A stretch of DNA of 64,000 bases from positions 496,001 through 560,000 of the forward strand of contig CAVPSU010000002.1 in assembly GCA_963708715.1 (NCBI GenBank), in the 5' to 3' direction. Source of the stretch: DAIOEK01 sp963708715 (GTDB taxonomy: Bacteria > Chloroflexota > Anaerolineae > Anaerolineales > Anaerolineaceae). The translations under genes were made by a program, and so were the position numbers. Under the pieces are notes generated by a model, which was not told the origin of the DNA, did no database searches, and saw only the letters and a list, made by a program, of their open reading frames with translations. Positions 16,565 through 25,884 of the stretch are shown piece after piece (within the stretch, counting starts at the first letter, position 1; each line of letters begins with the position of its first letter).

Positions 16565-19500
16565 TTACCTTAAGAGCTCGTGATACAACGCCTGAGTTTG
16601 AGGTGATGGTGGAGCATTGATCTCCCGTTCGAGGGTCTCAACACATCGTTGATATTGCCGAACGAGAGCAGCTCGGTTCCCTTGGGCTGCATATATCCGG
16701 AAAGCCAGTCGATAGGCGTCTTCCAGTAAGTTGTCTTCCGTAAGGGAACGCTGACAATACTCCAACGCGAGATCATAATTGGATTGGTTCAAGTAACTTT
16801 CAGATACTTGAAGGAGAATACTGATGTAATTTTGACGGAGATTTTCGCGGGGTGTGAGAGCCCAGGTTTCCATGATATCCGGAAGATAATTTCCGCGATA
16901 GTATTTAACCGCTTCACGAAAGTGAGACAGTTTCTGTAACGGCTCTTTTGCATTGGTTGCAAGCGCATATTGTTTTAAGAACAACTCTACATCATATTCG
17001 TAATCAACAGTATTGTTAAACCGATATATATCCTGTTCCAGAATCACGCTTTGTTTTCCCAGCGCCCGTCTGAGCCGGTAGACGGTGTTCTTAAACCTAA
17101 ATTTGATCTCTTCTGGAGAAGCATCCGGCCAAAAGACCAGGCTGATTTCCTCTTTTGTCATCCCTTCTGGATGTGCTAATAACATAAAAAAGAGATCTCT
17201 GGCTGCCTGTGTTTGCCAATCGGAACTTGTGACAACCTGATTATTCGTCTGTACTTGCATCTTACCCAGAGCACGAATAAATAGAGTTGGCGGGGCAAAT
17301 GGGACTGCTCTGGCATTTTCCCGCAGATACTTGCGCAACGCCGGTAATTTCTTTAAGAATAGATTGACTTGCTCAAAAAAACGATCCAACTCGTCACGCA
17401 AGTATTCCACTTTATTATCAAGGAGCCTATCCTGATATCGGGCTGCAGCTGCAAGCAATGCAGCAGGTGGATGTTCATTATCCAAGCTGGATAGAATATG
17501 CAATAAATGTTCGATGTATTTTTCAGGCTGTTCCGAATCCTGATATGCCATCACAAGATAAAGGTGGGCTTTTTCGCATTGGACCTTATGACCTTCCCGA
17601 CCGAAATATACACATGCAGACTCCAATTGCGGGATAACCTCGAGCGATTTGTTGCCAAGAATTCGTAATCCGGCATACTCCAGGTCACAGAGTGATTTCT
17701 CCATCAAGGATCCATCTGGTCGCAAAAGTTGCCTTGCCTGTTGAATAATCTGCAATCCCTTGGGAATATCACCGCGCAGACCAGCTAACGCGGCGGTCTG
17801 GACGAGAATATATATCTGTAAGAAATGTTCCTGGGTACGATCAGCAATGGTACTGGCCATCTGATACGCTTTGGCTGCCTGATCATATGCCTGAAGTTCG
17901 GTATAGATATCGCCTATCCCTGTGAGTACGAAGGCTTCCATCCGGGCATACCCATTATCATGGGCATATTCTAACGCTTTTTCGAATGAACGGCTGGCTT
18001 CTTCGTATTCGCCCATCATCTGATGTAAAACACCGAGGTTATTCAGTAAGTTCGATAACCAGATCGGGTTCTCCACCTGTCGCCAGTATTCCAAAGCCTG
18101 TAAATACTTCTCCTTCGAGTAGGCGTAATTTCCCAAATTCTCATGGATCAAACCGATCTCCAGGTTGAGAATGGCTTCATTCTTACGTTCATTAATGGAC
18201 AACATTACATCCAGAGCTTTTTGGAGTATCGTTAATGCTTCCTGTAACCTACCTTGATGGAAATGACACAATCCAATACATCGAAGGACTTCCCCCTGGA
18301 TTCTACGAAGATCCAAATCATTTCCGATGAGTATCATCGATTCGTTGGCATCAGCGATCGCTTCTTCCAATTTGCCCATTAATCGAAGCATTGTCGCTCG
18401 CATCGCCAGTGTTCTTGCCAGGAAGATACGATCTTCAGGTAAATGCATCGCCCCAACAGCCTGGTTATACAGGGTCAACGCAAGGGATGTATCACCCAAC
18501 GCCATTGCCACGTAACCCTGAAGTGCGACGATATATGGACGGGTATTCAGGATTTCTACAGGAAGGGCGTCGAGCCAGGCAGACATCGTTGAGATTCGTC
18601 CGCCTGCCAAGATATCCGGTCCTGCAGTTTCAATTAATTGGATCAGATTATCGTTTGCATCTTGTCGATGATATATGGCGAATGCACGATCCCACTCACC
18701 GTTGTTTGCGCATACAAATGCCAATCGATTTTCAATTGCTTTGGATTCCTCAGGTTTCTCCCGGCTGAGTAATGATTGGAGGAATTCCAAAAAGAGGGGA
18801 TGGTATCTCAACCAATCGCCTTGCTCGCCAACCGGCATGGCGAATAAATTGTTTTGCTGAATTGAATTCATCCACTCCTGCCAGGGGGATCCATCCAAAG
18901 ACAACGCCGGTCCCAGAACAGATTCACACCGCTCTGCATTAAATTCTTCCAATAGGGAAGACCAGAGCAGGAATGATCTCAATTCACCGGGCAAATTATC
19001 AATTACTTGTAGGAAATATTCATCGATACCGAACCCAGTGACCCTGGCAAGCCTTGCCCTGGCAGTTTCACCCTGTTGATTTACCTGGCTTGCCAATACA
19101 ATTCCGGTTACCCAACCTTCTGTACGACGTTGAATATCGGATGCTGCTTCGAGGGTGAGGGAGTGATGCTGGTTTTGTTGGTAAAGCTGCTGTACTTCAT
19201 CCGGTAAAAACGCCAATTCTTCAAAACTGATACCCCCGACCTGGGATCGCGCAGCCATAACGGGTAATACTGATAAGGATAATAATGATCGGGACGTGAT
19301 TACCAGGTGGCAGTTTTCTTCTACGTCCTGGATAAACCGATTGATAAAGCTGCGCACTTGAAGACTATCATTAACAAGATGGTAATCATCCAGAACAAAT
19401 AAGAAATGCTCTGATACGTTATCATAAAGATCATTTATTAAAACAGTCGCGAGGTATTCAACATCCATCCGCCCCTGCCCATCTGACAGGGCAGCCATTG

Positions 19501-19795
19501 TCCGCTGGCCGAACGCTGGAAACCGCTGATGGATAGCCGCAGTAAAATATGCAATGAACCGTTGGGGATCAAAATCCAGTTTGTCGATCGCATACCAACA
19601 TACCGGAAGATGGCTTCTACTGGCGAAATCAACCAGGAGGGAAGTTTTTCCATATCCTGCGGGTGCCGAGACCAGTACCAATCGCTTTTCCACTAATTCA
19701 TTCAGTAAATCAATGAGTCGTTGGCGAGCGACTAAATCAGTCCTGCGCCGGGGAGTGGTAATCCTGGTTCGGATAATTGTTATTTCAGAGTGCAT
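16565..19795 (-). CDS. MalT/LuxR-type ATPase regulator with SARP/BTAD output domain
   Basis: 1076 aa one-component regulator. N-terminal STAND ATPase: VARQRLIDLL, Walker A SAPAGYGKTS near residue 45, Walker B FLFVLDDYH near 130, VITSRS sensor. The middle (~400-800) is a tetratricopeptide-like array, e.g. repeats ending in ALEYAHDNG and AYQMAS. The C-terminal ~240 residues are a winged helix of the SARP/OmpR type (ARDLFFMLLAHPEGMTKEEI, FKNTVYRLRRALG) followed by a BTAD domain (YDLALEYCQRSLTEDNLLEDAYR) instead of the LuxR helix-turn-helix of true MalT. ATG 19795 is preferred over TTG 19852 because the family begins near KLRITTPRRR-like sequence; neither start has an RBS. Target genes unknown. 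Confidence 0.85.
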   Translation of the reverse strand: MHSEITIIRTRITTPRRRTDLVARQRLIDLLNELVEKRLVLVSAPAGYGKTSLLVDFASRSHLPVCWYAIDKLDFDPQRFIAYFTAAIHQRFPAFGQRTMAALSDGQGRMDVEYLATVLINDLYDNVSEHFLFVLDDYHLVNDSLQVRSFINRFIQDVEENCHLVITSRSLLSLSVLPVMAARSQVGGISFEELAFLPDEVQQLYQQNQHHSLTLEAASDIQRRTEGWVTGIVLASQVNQQGETARARLARVTGFGIDEYFLQVIDNLPGELRSFLLWSSLLEEFNAERCESVLGPALSLDGSPWQEWMNSIQQNNLFAMPVGEQGDWLRYHPLFLEFLQSLLSREKPEESKAIENRLAFVCANNGEWDRAFAIYHRQDANDNLIQLIETAGPDILAGGRISTMSAWLDALPVEILNTRPYIVALQGYVAMALGDTSLALTLYNQAVGAMHLPEDRIFLARTLAMRATMLRLMGKLEEAIADANESMILIGNDLDLRRIQGEVLRCIGLCHFHQGRLQEALTILQKALDVMLSINERKNEAILNLEIGLIHENLGNYAYSKEKYLQALEYWRQVENPIWLSNLLNNLGVLHQMMGEYEEASRSFEKALEYAHDNGYARMEAFVLTGIGDIYTELQAYDQAAKAYQMASTIADRTQEHFLQIYILVQTAALAGLRGDIPKGLQIIQQARQLLRPDGSLMEKSLCDLEYAGLRILGNKSLEVIPQLESACVYFGREGHKVQCEKAHLYLVMAYQDSEQPEKYIEHLLHILSSLDNEHPPAALLAAAARYQDRLLDNKVEYLRDELDRFFEQVNLFLKKLPALRKYLRENARAVPFAPPTLFIRALGKMQVQTNNQVVTSSDWQTQAARDLFFMLLAHPEGMTKEEISLVFWPDASPEEIKFRFKNTVYRLRRALGKQSVILEQDIYRFNNTVDYEYDVELFLKQYALATNAKEPLQKLSHFREAVKYYRGNYLPDIMETWALTPRENLRQNYISILLQVSESYLNQSNYDLALEYCQRSLTEDNLLEDAYRLAFRIYAAQGNRAALVRQYQRCVETLEREINAPPSPQTQALYHELLR

Positions 19796-20051
19796 GTCAA
19801 AAAAGACCCGAATATTATTATATCCAACAATTACTTGTTTTCGGTCTACCAATCTGATACTTGTTTCGTAATTACCATACTACTTTTGAAAGATTCCATC
19901 ATATATCATCCAACTGGGGGAGAAGAACATAATCTATTGGACGGATGCATGAACGGGCTGCTGGATATATGATTGATTCACTCAAGTAATCACCAAAACA
20001 TACGTTAACCTTATAGAAATGTAATTAAATACGAATCGAACCAGAATGTTG

Positions 20052-20072
20052 CCTGATCCGAAGATGATCAGG
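20052..20072. other. Small hairpin in the gap before the sugar transferase gene
   Basis: CCTGATC (20052-20058) and GATCAGG (20066-20072) form a 7-bp stem with a 7-base loop, followed by GTCGTTT. Weak terminator or 5' leader structure. The rest of 19796-20121 holds no gene; it must contain promoters for both flanking divergent genes. Confidence 0.4.
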
Positions 20073-20121
20073 GTCGTTTGCTATTGCATTTGTTGATTAC
20101 AGATAGAGATAAGGTGATCAG

Positions 20122-20859
20122 GTGGGATCAATGGAAAATTCATCGGAGGTCTGGCATAGTGATACGGATTCTATCTTTGCCAAACGTCGATATTATTACG
20201 CAATCAAAAGACTCAATGATCTCGTTCTAAGCGTTATCGCTCTGATCGTACTGGCTCCCGTCGTCCTAATCATAGGGCTACTTATAAAAATCGATTCACC
20301 CGGTCCAGCATTTTTTAAACAAAAGCGAGTAGGTGCCATGCTCCGTGATACGGACACGGGTCCAAGATGGGTCCGCCATGATTTTTATTGTGTAAAACTG
20401 CGCTCCATGATCTGCAACGCGAGGGAGGAAATTCATAAAGAATATATTAAGGCATATATCGCCGATGATCAGGCAGCGATGAAGACATTGGAGGGGAAAG
20501 ATTCCTCCATGCATAAACTGGTCAATGATAAGCGGGTTACCCGAATCGGAAAAATCCTTCGGAAATATAGCCTGGACGAAGTTCCCCAATTTTGGAATGT
20601 ACTCCGCGGCGAAATGAGCCTGGTCGGACCCAGACCAAATATCCCATATGAGCTAGAAATGTATTCGGCCAGACACCTGCTCAGACTTCTGGCCAAACCT
20701 GGAATAATGGGACTACAACAAGTTACTGCTCGATGCACCGCATCCTTCGAAGAGCAGGTAAATCTGGATATTCAATATATTGAAAACCAATCGATCTGGT
20801 TGGATATAAAAATATTATGCATGACACCCATCACAATTTTTATTCAAAAAGGCGCATAG
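20122..20859 (+). CDS. Exopolysaccharide sugar transferase (polyprenyl-phosphate sugar-1-phosphate transferase)
   Basis: 245 aa. Transfers a sugar 1-phosphate from a nucleotide sugar to a lipid carrier at the membrane, the first step of surface polysaccharide synthesis. Seen: one N-terminal transmembrane segment (LSVIALIVLAPVVLIIGLLI), IDSPGPAFFKQKRVG, KLRSM, the LDEVPQFWNVLRGEMSLVG stretch followed by PRP, and GIMGLQQV. This is the PF02397 catalytic core without the large N-terminal membrane domain of WbaP. Start may be GTG 20122 (AAGGTGA upstream) or ATG 20131. The next gene remnant (Gfo/Idh type) is a common partner in polysaccharide loci. Confidence 0.85.
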   Translation: MGSMENSSEVWHSDTDSIFAKRRYYYAIKRLNDLVLSVIALIVLAPVVLIIGLLIKIDSPGPAFFKQKRVGAMLRDTDTGPRWVRHDFYCVKLRSMICNAREEIHKEYIKAYIADDQAAMKTLEGKDSSMHKLVNDKRVTRIGKILRKYSLDEVPQFWNVLRGEMSLVGPRPNIPYELEMYSARHLLRLLAKPGIMGLQQVTARCTASFEEQVNLDIQYIENQSIWLDIKILCMTPITIFIQKGA

Positions 20860-20881
20860 ATCTATATATAAGGAGGGAAGA

Positions 20882-21571
20882 ATGGACACCCTGGAAATTG
20901 CAGAACAAATCCACCTGGCGGATATGGTACAGGTACCAGATTAACTTCGAATTGGAATCATTGGCTGTGGTTATTGGGGACCAAATCTGATCCGCAACTT
21001 TATAGAAGCACCTAAATCCAAGCTGGTTTCTGTTGCGGACCTAAGAACCGAGAGGTTGCGATATATCCACACCAGCTATCCGCAGGTGAAGATAATCACC
21101 AATTATCAGGATTTTTATGATATGGAGCTCGATGGAGTAGTGGTAGCCACTCCCCCCGCAACTCATTATGAAATCGCAAAAGATCTGCTGGAGCATGGAC
21201 TACATGTCATGATCGAAAAGCCGATGACCTTACAAAGGGATCACGCTCTGGCTCTGATAGATTTGGCGCGGGAGCGAAATTTAGTTCTCATGGTCGGTCA
21301 TGCTTTTGAGTACAACGTCGCAGTTCAAACACTAAAGGTAATGATCCATGCTCCAAAACAAATACCAATGCCGGGACATGACCTAACCGACCGCTCCCGG
21401 TCGGTTCTGGCATTAATGATCGAAGGATTGAACAATACCCAGATTGCACACAGATTGGTAGTCAATCCATCTACGATCAAATCTCATGTCAGCAATATAC
21501 TTTCCAAATTAAATGTCTCCTGCAGGACGGAAGCAGTTGCTATGGCAGTACGTTTTGGATTGCTATCTTAG
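20882..21571 (+). pseudogene. Gfo/Idh/MocA oxidoreductase fragment fused to a LuxR helix-turn-helix, with a nonsense codon
   Basis: ATG 20882 has a strong AGGAGGGA RBS and opens MDTLEIAEQIHLADMVQVPD, then TAA at 20942. The same frame goes on with LRIGIIGCGYWGPNLIRNF, the Rossmann start of a Gfo/Idh/MocA dehydrogenase, then VVATPPATHYEIAKDLL and IEKPMTL up to about 21345. There the dehydrogenase stops short of its C-terminal domain and the frame continues into DLTDRSRSVLALMIEGLNN and IKSHVSNILSKLNVS, a LuxR-type C-terminal helix-turn-helix. So two unrelated gene ends are joined and the 5' part carries an in-frame stop. No start codon lies between the stop and the Gly-rich loop. Most likely a recombination relic. 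A terminator follows. Confidence 0.75.
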
Positions 21572-21596
21572 TTCAATATTCAACAATTAAAAAAAT

Positions 21597-21631
21597 GAAT
21601 GCAGGATAATCAACAAATTTATCCTGCATTC
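21597..21631. terminator. Bidirectional terminator between convergent units
   Basis: GAATGCAGGATAA (21597-21609) and TTATCCTGCATTC (21619-21631) make a perfect 13-bp stem with a 9-base loop, flanked by A-runs on the left and T-rich sequence on the right. It separates the plus-strand chimera from the 3' end of the minus-strand catabolic operon. Confidence 0.85.
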
Positions 21632-21672
21632 TCATTTATGGAATGTACTTACCTGAGATCGAAGGAAAAGTA

Positions 21673-22641
21673 TTATTTACCGCGGACAGTAGATGCGGCT
21701 ACATTAAGTTTATCGAATAACTCTGGTGTCAGATCAAAATGGAGAACCTGTGCCACCACCTGGGTCCATCCATGGACGAAATACAACCAACCATCCTCAA
21801 CTTTTACTTTACGACTATCCACTTGTGCTAGAGATTGATGCAAGAAATCCAATTCACCGCGATAGTTGAATTCCCATGAGACACTGTTCATCGGGAATTT
21901 TCCCTCCCATGTGATCGGTGAACCGGGCGTATCCTTACCCATACCAGTCGCATTGATAATGATGCTATATGGAGGAAATTTTTCCATTATTTGATCGTTG
22001 ATCGTCGGATCGGTGTTTTGAATGTATTCGATTGCGATGTCGGTTTTAAGACCGCTTACCATTTCTTTGGCATGATCAAGTCGTCCTTGAGAACGATTGA
22101 CGAAAGTAAATCGGTTCGGACGATCGCCTTTGTCCTTTTTATTGATCAAATGTAAAAGCGTCGCAATTGCGGAACCACCAGCGCCAAAACTAAGCACCTC
22201 ACCGCCAGTTTTTGCGAAGTAGTCCTTGTCGATGATCGCATCCAGACTAGCGCCGGATGTAAGAGGGTCCTTGGCGTGACCTTCCAGCCGGCCGTCTAAT
22301 TTGGAAATACTGGAGATTTCGTCGGTTATTTGTGCATATGGATCAAGGTAATCAAACATATCACGCGCTGCAGTAAGAAGATCAATCTTATGGGTGGTGA
22401 CCAAAGCTCCGAGGGATAGTGGATCATATTTGATCTGGGCAACTGCTCTCCGATACACTTCTGGATCATCGTGTATCAGGCAGTCGCACCCTTCCATAAC
22501 TACTTCCTCCCTTCCCAATACTTTCATCCACAAGGGAAAGACTTTCATGATGGAAGATTTGGTGGTGGTCACCCCGATAAAATAGAAAGTGGGTACGGTC
22601 TTTTTTAATACCTCATATTTGCGAGCGTCATCTATTGCCAT
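21673..22641 (-). CDS. Shikimate dehydrogenase (AroE)-like oxidoreductase
   Basis: 322 aa, longer than typical AroE (~270). Seen: ALVTTHKIDL near residue 80 (the VTxHK with catalytic Lys), a later catalytic Asp region in AKDPLTSGASLDAI, nucleotide-binding GAGGSAIATLLH near 150, NRSQGRLDHA, and INATGMGKDTPGSP. These are shikimate/quinate dehydrogenase family marks. No other aromatic pathway gene is nearby; it closes a sugar-acid type operon and is 24 bases after the KDPG-type aldolase, so a cyclitol or sugar-acid substrate is more likely than shikimate. Cofactor preference not clear. Confidence 0.75.
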   Translation of the reverse strand: MAIDDARKYEVLKKTVPTFYFIGVTTTKSSIMKVFPLWMKVLGREEVVMEGCDCLIHDDPEVYRRAVAQIKYDPLSLGALVTTHKIDLLTAARDMFDYLDPYAQITDEISSISKLDGRLEGHAKDPLTSGASLDAIIDKDYFAKTGGEVLSFGAGGSAIATLLHLINKKDKGDRPNRFTFVNRSQGRLDHAKEMVSGLKTDIAIEYIQNTDPTINDQIMEKFPPYSIIINATGMGKDTPGSPITWEGKFPMNSVSWEFNYRGELDFLHQSLAQVDSRKVKVEDGWLYFVHGWTQVVAQVLHFDLTPELFDKLNVAASTVRGK

Positions 22642-22665
22642 GTCTTACACTCCTGATTGCGGAAT

Positions 22666-23313
22666 TCATTTACTTCTGGCCGACTGGACGATCTGGACAA
22701 ATTCAGCGGCTCTACGGGAAATTTCGGCAAAGTTACCTTCGATTGCCAGTTGAGGTGGGCAAAGCTCACTGCCTGCACCAACCGCAACGACACCGGAGGC
22801 AAACCATTCTGCGACATTCCCAGCACTTACCCCACCCGTAGGCATCATGGGAATATAAGGAAAAGGTCCTTTGAGTGCTTTGATATAACCTGGTCCACCC
22901 AATGATCCGGGAAAGATCTTGACCACATCGGTTCCAAGACTATAAGCTTGGAATACCTCAGTTGGAGTAAGAGCTCCAGCCATGGTAAGCAATCCACTCG
23001 CGACCATTGCTTTGACGAGAATTGGTTCGCAAACCGGGCTGACAAGGAAATTGGCTCCAGCGGATCTGGCACTGATAGCCTGTTCAGGTTTGGTAAGAGT
23101 GCCCATACCCAGAACAATCTGATCGCCGAACTTACTTGCCAATGTTCGGACAACTTCTTCCGCATTAGGTGTGCTATAGGTAATCTCAATACCGAGAACC
23201 CCACCCTGGATCAATGCTTCTACCATTTGTACGGTTAATTCCGGGGATGGTCCCCTGATGACTGCTAGAAGTCCAAGCTCTTTCACTTTTTCCAACACTG
23301 TTGTCTTATTCAT
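22666..23313 (-). CDS. eda: 2-keto-3-deoxy-(6-phospho)gluconate-type aldolase
   Basis: 215 aa class I aldolase of the KDPG/KHG family, which splits 2-keto-3-deoxy sugar acids or their phosphates to pyruvate and an aldehyde. Seen: LLAVIRG near residue 16, GIEITYSTP (catalytic Glu), VLGMGTLTKPEQA, FLVSPVCEP, and DVVKIFPGSLGG with the Schiff-base Lys, then MMPTGGVS. ATG 23313 (GGGAG five bases ahead) is preferred over TTG 23325. Sits between the hydroxyacid dehydrogenase and AroE-like genes. No IlvD or enolase-type dehydratase is in the operon, so the upstream step is missing from this window. Confidence 0.88.
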   Translation of the reverse strand: MNKTTVLEKVKELGLLAVIRGPSPELTVQMVEALIQGGVLGIEITYSTPNAEEVVRTLASKFGDQIVLGMGTLTKPEQAISARSAGANFLVSPVCEPILVKAMVASGLLTMAGALTPTEVFQAYSLGTDVVKIFPGSLGGPGYIKALKGPFPYIPMMPTGGVSAGNVAEWFASGVVAVGAGSELCPPQLAIEGNFAEISRRAAEFVQIVQSARSK

Positions 23314-23349
23314 ATCATCTCCCAAATCTGCTGTCGACAGAAGTAAGTA

Positions 23350-24314
23350 TTACACTTGATAAATTGGATTCTCACCACGCAAAACTGCCAGACAATCGTT
23401 CATGGCAAACCAACCCATGTTACTGGTCGCACCATCTGTCTGAGCTCCGAGATGGGGGGTCGATATTACCTGCGGCAAGGACAGTAGTGGACTATCAGGG
23501 TTTGGCGGCTCGACGATGAAAGCATCCAATCCTGCTCCCCGGATATGTCCTCTTTGAATCGCATTAAATAAAGCATCCTCATCGATGGCTTCGCCACGGG
23601 ATGTATTGACAATGAACGATCCTTCTTTCATTTTGTTTAGAAAGTCCGCGTTGACCAAACCGCGCGTTTCAGGTAACAGCGGGAGGTGAAGACTGACAAA
23701 ATCCGCTCGAGAGATCACATTATCAAGAGTTGTAAGCTCTATTTTGTTATTCTTCGCAAACTCCTCCACATCCGCGTACGGATCGTAAGCCAGAATATGG
23801 CAATCAAATCCAACCAATCTTCGTGCAAGTTGTTTTCCGATAGCTCCCAGACCGAGAATACCAATTGTTTTTCCTTCAAGGATACCCCTGAAAGGCGAGG
23901 CCATTTTCCCTGGTGAACCGCTTCTACTGCCATTGGGATCTGTCTTGCCAATGCCAGCATAAGACCCAGGGCAAGCTCTGCCACGGATACCGAATTCGCG
24001 CCGGGAGTATTGGTCACAATAATCCCTTTGTTTTGAGCTGCCACAAGATCCACATTATCCACACCAACACCATAGCGGCAGATTACCTTAAGCCTGTCGG
24101 CTTTCTGTAAAGCTGCATTATCTATGCAATCCAATCCTGCGATATACCCATCGATTCCGGGCAGTAAAGAGGCAAGTTCTGAAGACGACAGCGGTTTTCC
24201 GGTCGGGTTATACATCACCTCTCCGACTTGCGCTTCCAACTCTGTCTTCAATCGGGAGTCATTCTTCCCATAGGAAGTTGGAGTAACCAGTAAGCGGCAT
24301 TCTTTCAAATTCAT
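23350..24314 (-). pseudogene. D-2-hydroxyacid / 3-phosphoglycerate dehydrogenase-like gene with one frameshift
   Basis: Reads as MNLKECRLLVTPTSYG to GKWPRLSGVS in one frame and EGKTIGILGLGAIGKQLARR to the end in another. Restoring one base (most simply a G in the stretch 23876-23889) gives a 321-residue D-isomer-specific 2-hydroxyacid dehydrogenase: GVGVDNVDL, GLGAIG nucleotide site, VNTSRGEAIDEDALF, GAGLDAF and the catalytic His in STPHLGAQT. All other parts are intact. Either a sequencing indel or a recent mutation. In the operon it may oxidise a sugar acid or glyceric acid phosphate. Confidence 0.8.
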
Positions 24315-24322
24315 CCAATCCT

Positions 24323-24898
24323 CTACTTCTGAACCCGCGGGTTGTCAATAATCTCGGGACCATTCTCACCATCCACGACCAATTTCCGAAACCCCTGACG
24401 TTCAATCGTGCCATAATCGTGACCTGCATTTCCAGGGTAGGCGAAAAAGGTTACCAGGTCTTCCTGCCGGGATGTGCAAACCGAACGATGCGCCCACCGA
24501 GGCGGTACATACAAGACCTTCCCAGGAGATAGAGCTTCCACGGAAGAATCACCTTCGGGTGTCTCCATTACCATGTATCCCTCACCGCGCATGCAGTAAT
24601 AAATTTCTGCTGTATCTATGACAGAATGGAAATGACCTTTGGTCATGTAAAATTCTTTTCCGACCTTACCCGGGTGGACAACCGAAATTCCCATAAGCAA
24701 TTCGCCTGCCATTTCTGGTCGTTTGATCTCGTACACTTCATATATAAGAGGATCACCCACTGCTCTCAACTGATCATAGGTTGCCTGATCCAGGAATTGC
24801 CCTTTTAGCGCAGACAATCTTCTCTCTATATGGTTATCCACTTTTGATGGGATAACCTGGGGGGTAGGCAATGTAAACGTGAAGGGTAGATCACTCAT
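24323..24898 (-). CDS. Cupin-type glucose-6-phosphate isomerase family protein
   Basis: 191 aa, standard size of the archaeal-type phosphoglucose isomerase (cupin) family, which interconverts glucose 6-phosphate and fructose 6-phosphate. Seen: TKGHFHSVIDTAEIYYCMRG (metal-binding His, His, Glu), GKVLYVPPRWAHRSV (third His), FFAYPGNAGHDYG and IERQGFRKLV, which are family marks. GGAGAG precedes the ATG. In this operon the true substrate may be another phosphorylated or free aldose produced by the kinase encoded upstream. Confidence 0.88.
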   Translation of the reverse strand: MSDLPFTFTLPTPQVIPSKVDNHIERRLSALKGQFLDQATYDQLRAVGDPLIYEVYEIKRPEMAGELLMGISVVHPGKVGKEFYMTKGHFHSVIDTAEIYYCMRGEGYMVMETPEGDSSVEALSPGKVLYVPPRWAHRSVCTSRQEDLVTFFAYPGNAGHDYGTIERQGFRKLVVDGENGPEIIDNPRVQK

Positions 24899-24915
24899 AA
24901 ATTCTCTCCGTATAG

Positions 24916-25884
24916 TTAATGTAGGCCAGCTAATCGACGAGCGATATTTCCGCCCAATAACTGCTGGATAGTCTTTTCAGAAATCCCTTTCGTATCAAGC
25001 TGTTTTCGTATGTCCTGGGGTAAACTCCGTAAACCAGGTCCCTTACCGATAGCATGGTACATTGAGCTTTCAGCCATATCTGTAGCCAGCGCAATCCGAT
25101 CACCCCAGCCGGAGTGAACCATGTCAACTAATAATGGCCAAAGATGTTGGAATGGACTATATTTTGGACGAAAAAAAGTATCATATTCCAGAAGAACACC
25201 GAAATGAGCCAGCTCTTTGTGAAGACACAAGTCTGGTCTTTTATCCATGTGGCAGAATACCAATTGATCTGGCGAAATACCAAGATTGTAAAAATAGATG
25301 CAGGCTTTTTCAGCCAGCCTGCCTTTTTCTGTATGGACTTCTATTAGCGACTTGGTCTTTCTCGCTGCAATGGCGACGCCTTCCAGAATAGACTCCGGGA
25401 TATCCTTCCAATTTTCTTCCAAAGCAATTTTGATGAACCCAGCTTTTACAGGTTCGGCTATGTGTTCTGTTTCTACCAGACAATTTTCCAATTCATTACA
25501 AAAATACTCCGCCGCCTTATCCGCATTAACTGACCAAAGCCAATAATCCTGCGAGTAATATTTTCTCCTGTGAAATCCGGTGCAGGCGATCAGGTTTACA
25601 CCCGATTCCTGAGATAGCTTTCTTAGTTGATTCCCATCCCTGCCGCAGCCGCCGGGTTGACAATCGAGGATGGTAGACCCGCCGGATAATCGATACTCGA
25701 TCAATTCCTGCTTGATCTCACCATATTGGTTGAGAACAGGCGAAGATTCATCCGAGCCAGGTACAGCATCAATCCAGACGTGGTTATGAGAATCGGTAAC
25801 GCCGAGGTCATTGTAAGACATCGGACCTACAACTGTCCTGACCGGAAGGGGTAGTAAAGGCAAAGGATTTTGTAGATTATCCAC
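24916..25884 (-). CDS. Phosphotriesterase-family metal hydrolase (probable lactonase or esterase)
   Basis: 322 aa amidohydrolase-superfamily barrel. Seen: VTDSHNHVWID (HxH metal site, residue ~30), KAGFIKIALEE with the bridging Lys near 148, LIEVHTEKG (third His), LVFCHMDKRPD (fourth His), and IALATDMAES with the catalytic Asp near 268. Characterised sugar-pathway members of this family hydrolyse lactones of sugar acids, so after the zinc dehydrogenase it would open a sugar lactone. Its GTG start overlaps the last base of the dehydrogenase stop codon, so translation is coupled. Confidence 0.82.
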   Translation of the reverse strand: MDNLQNPLPLLPLPVRTVVGPMSYNDLGVTDSHNHVWIDAVPGSDESSPVLNQYGEIKQELIEYRLSGGSTILDCQPGGCGRDGNQLRKLSQESGVNLIACTGFHRRKYYSQDYWLWSVNADKAAEYFCNELENCLVETEHIAEPVKAGFIKIALEENWKDIPESILEGVAIAARKTKSLIEVHTEKGRLAEKACIYFYNLGISPDQLVFCHMDKRPDLCLHKELAHFGVLLEYDTFFRPKYSPFQHLWPLLVDMVHSGWGDRIALATDMAESSMYHAIGKGPGLRSLPQDIRKQLDTKGISEKTIQQLLGGNIARRLAGLH

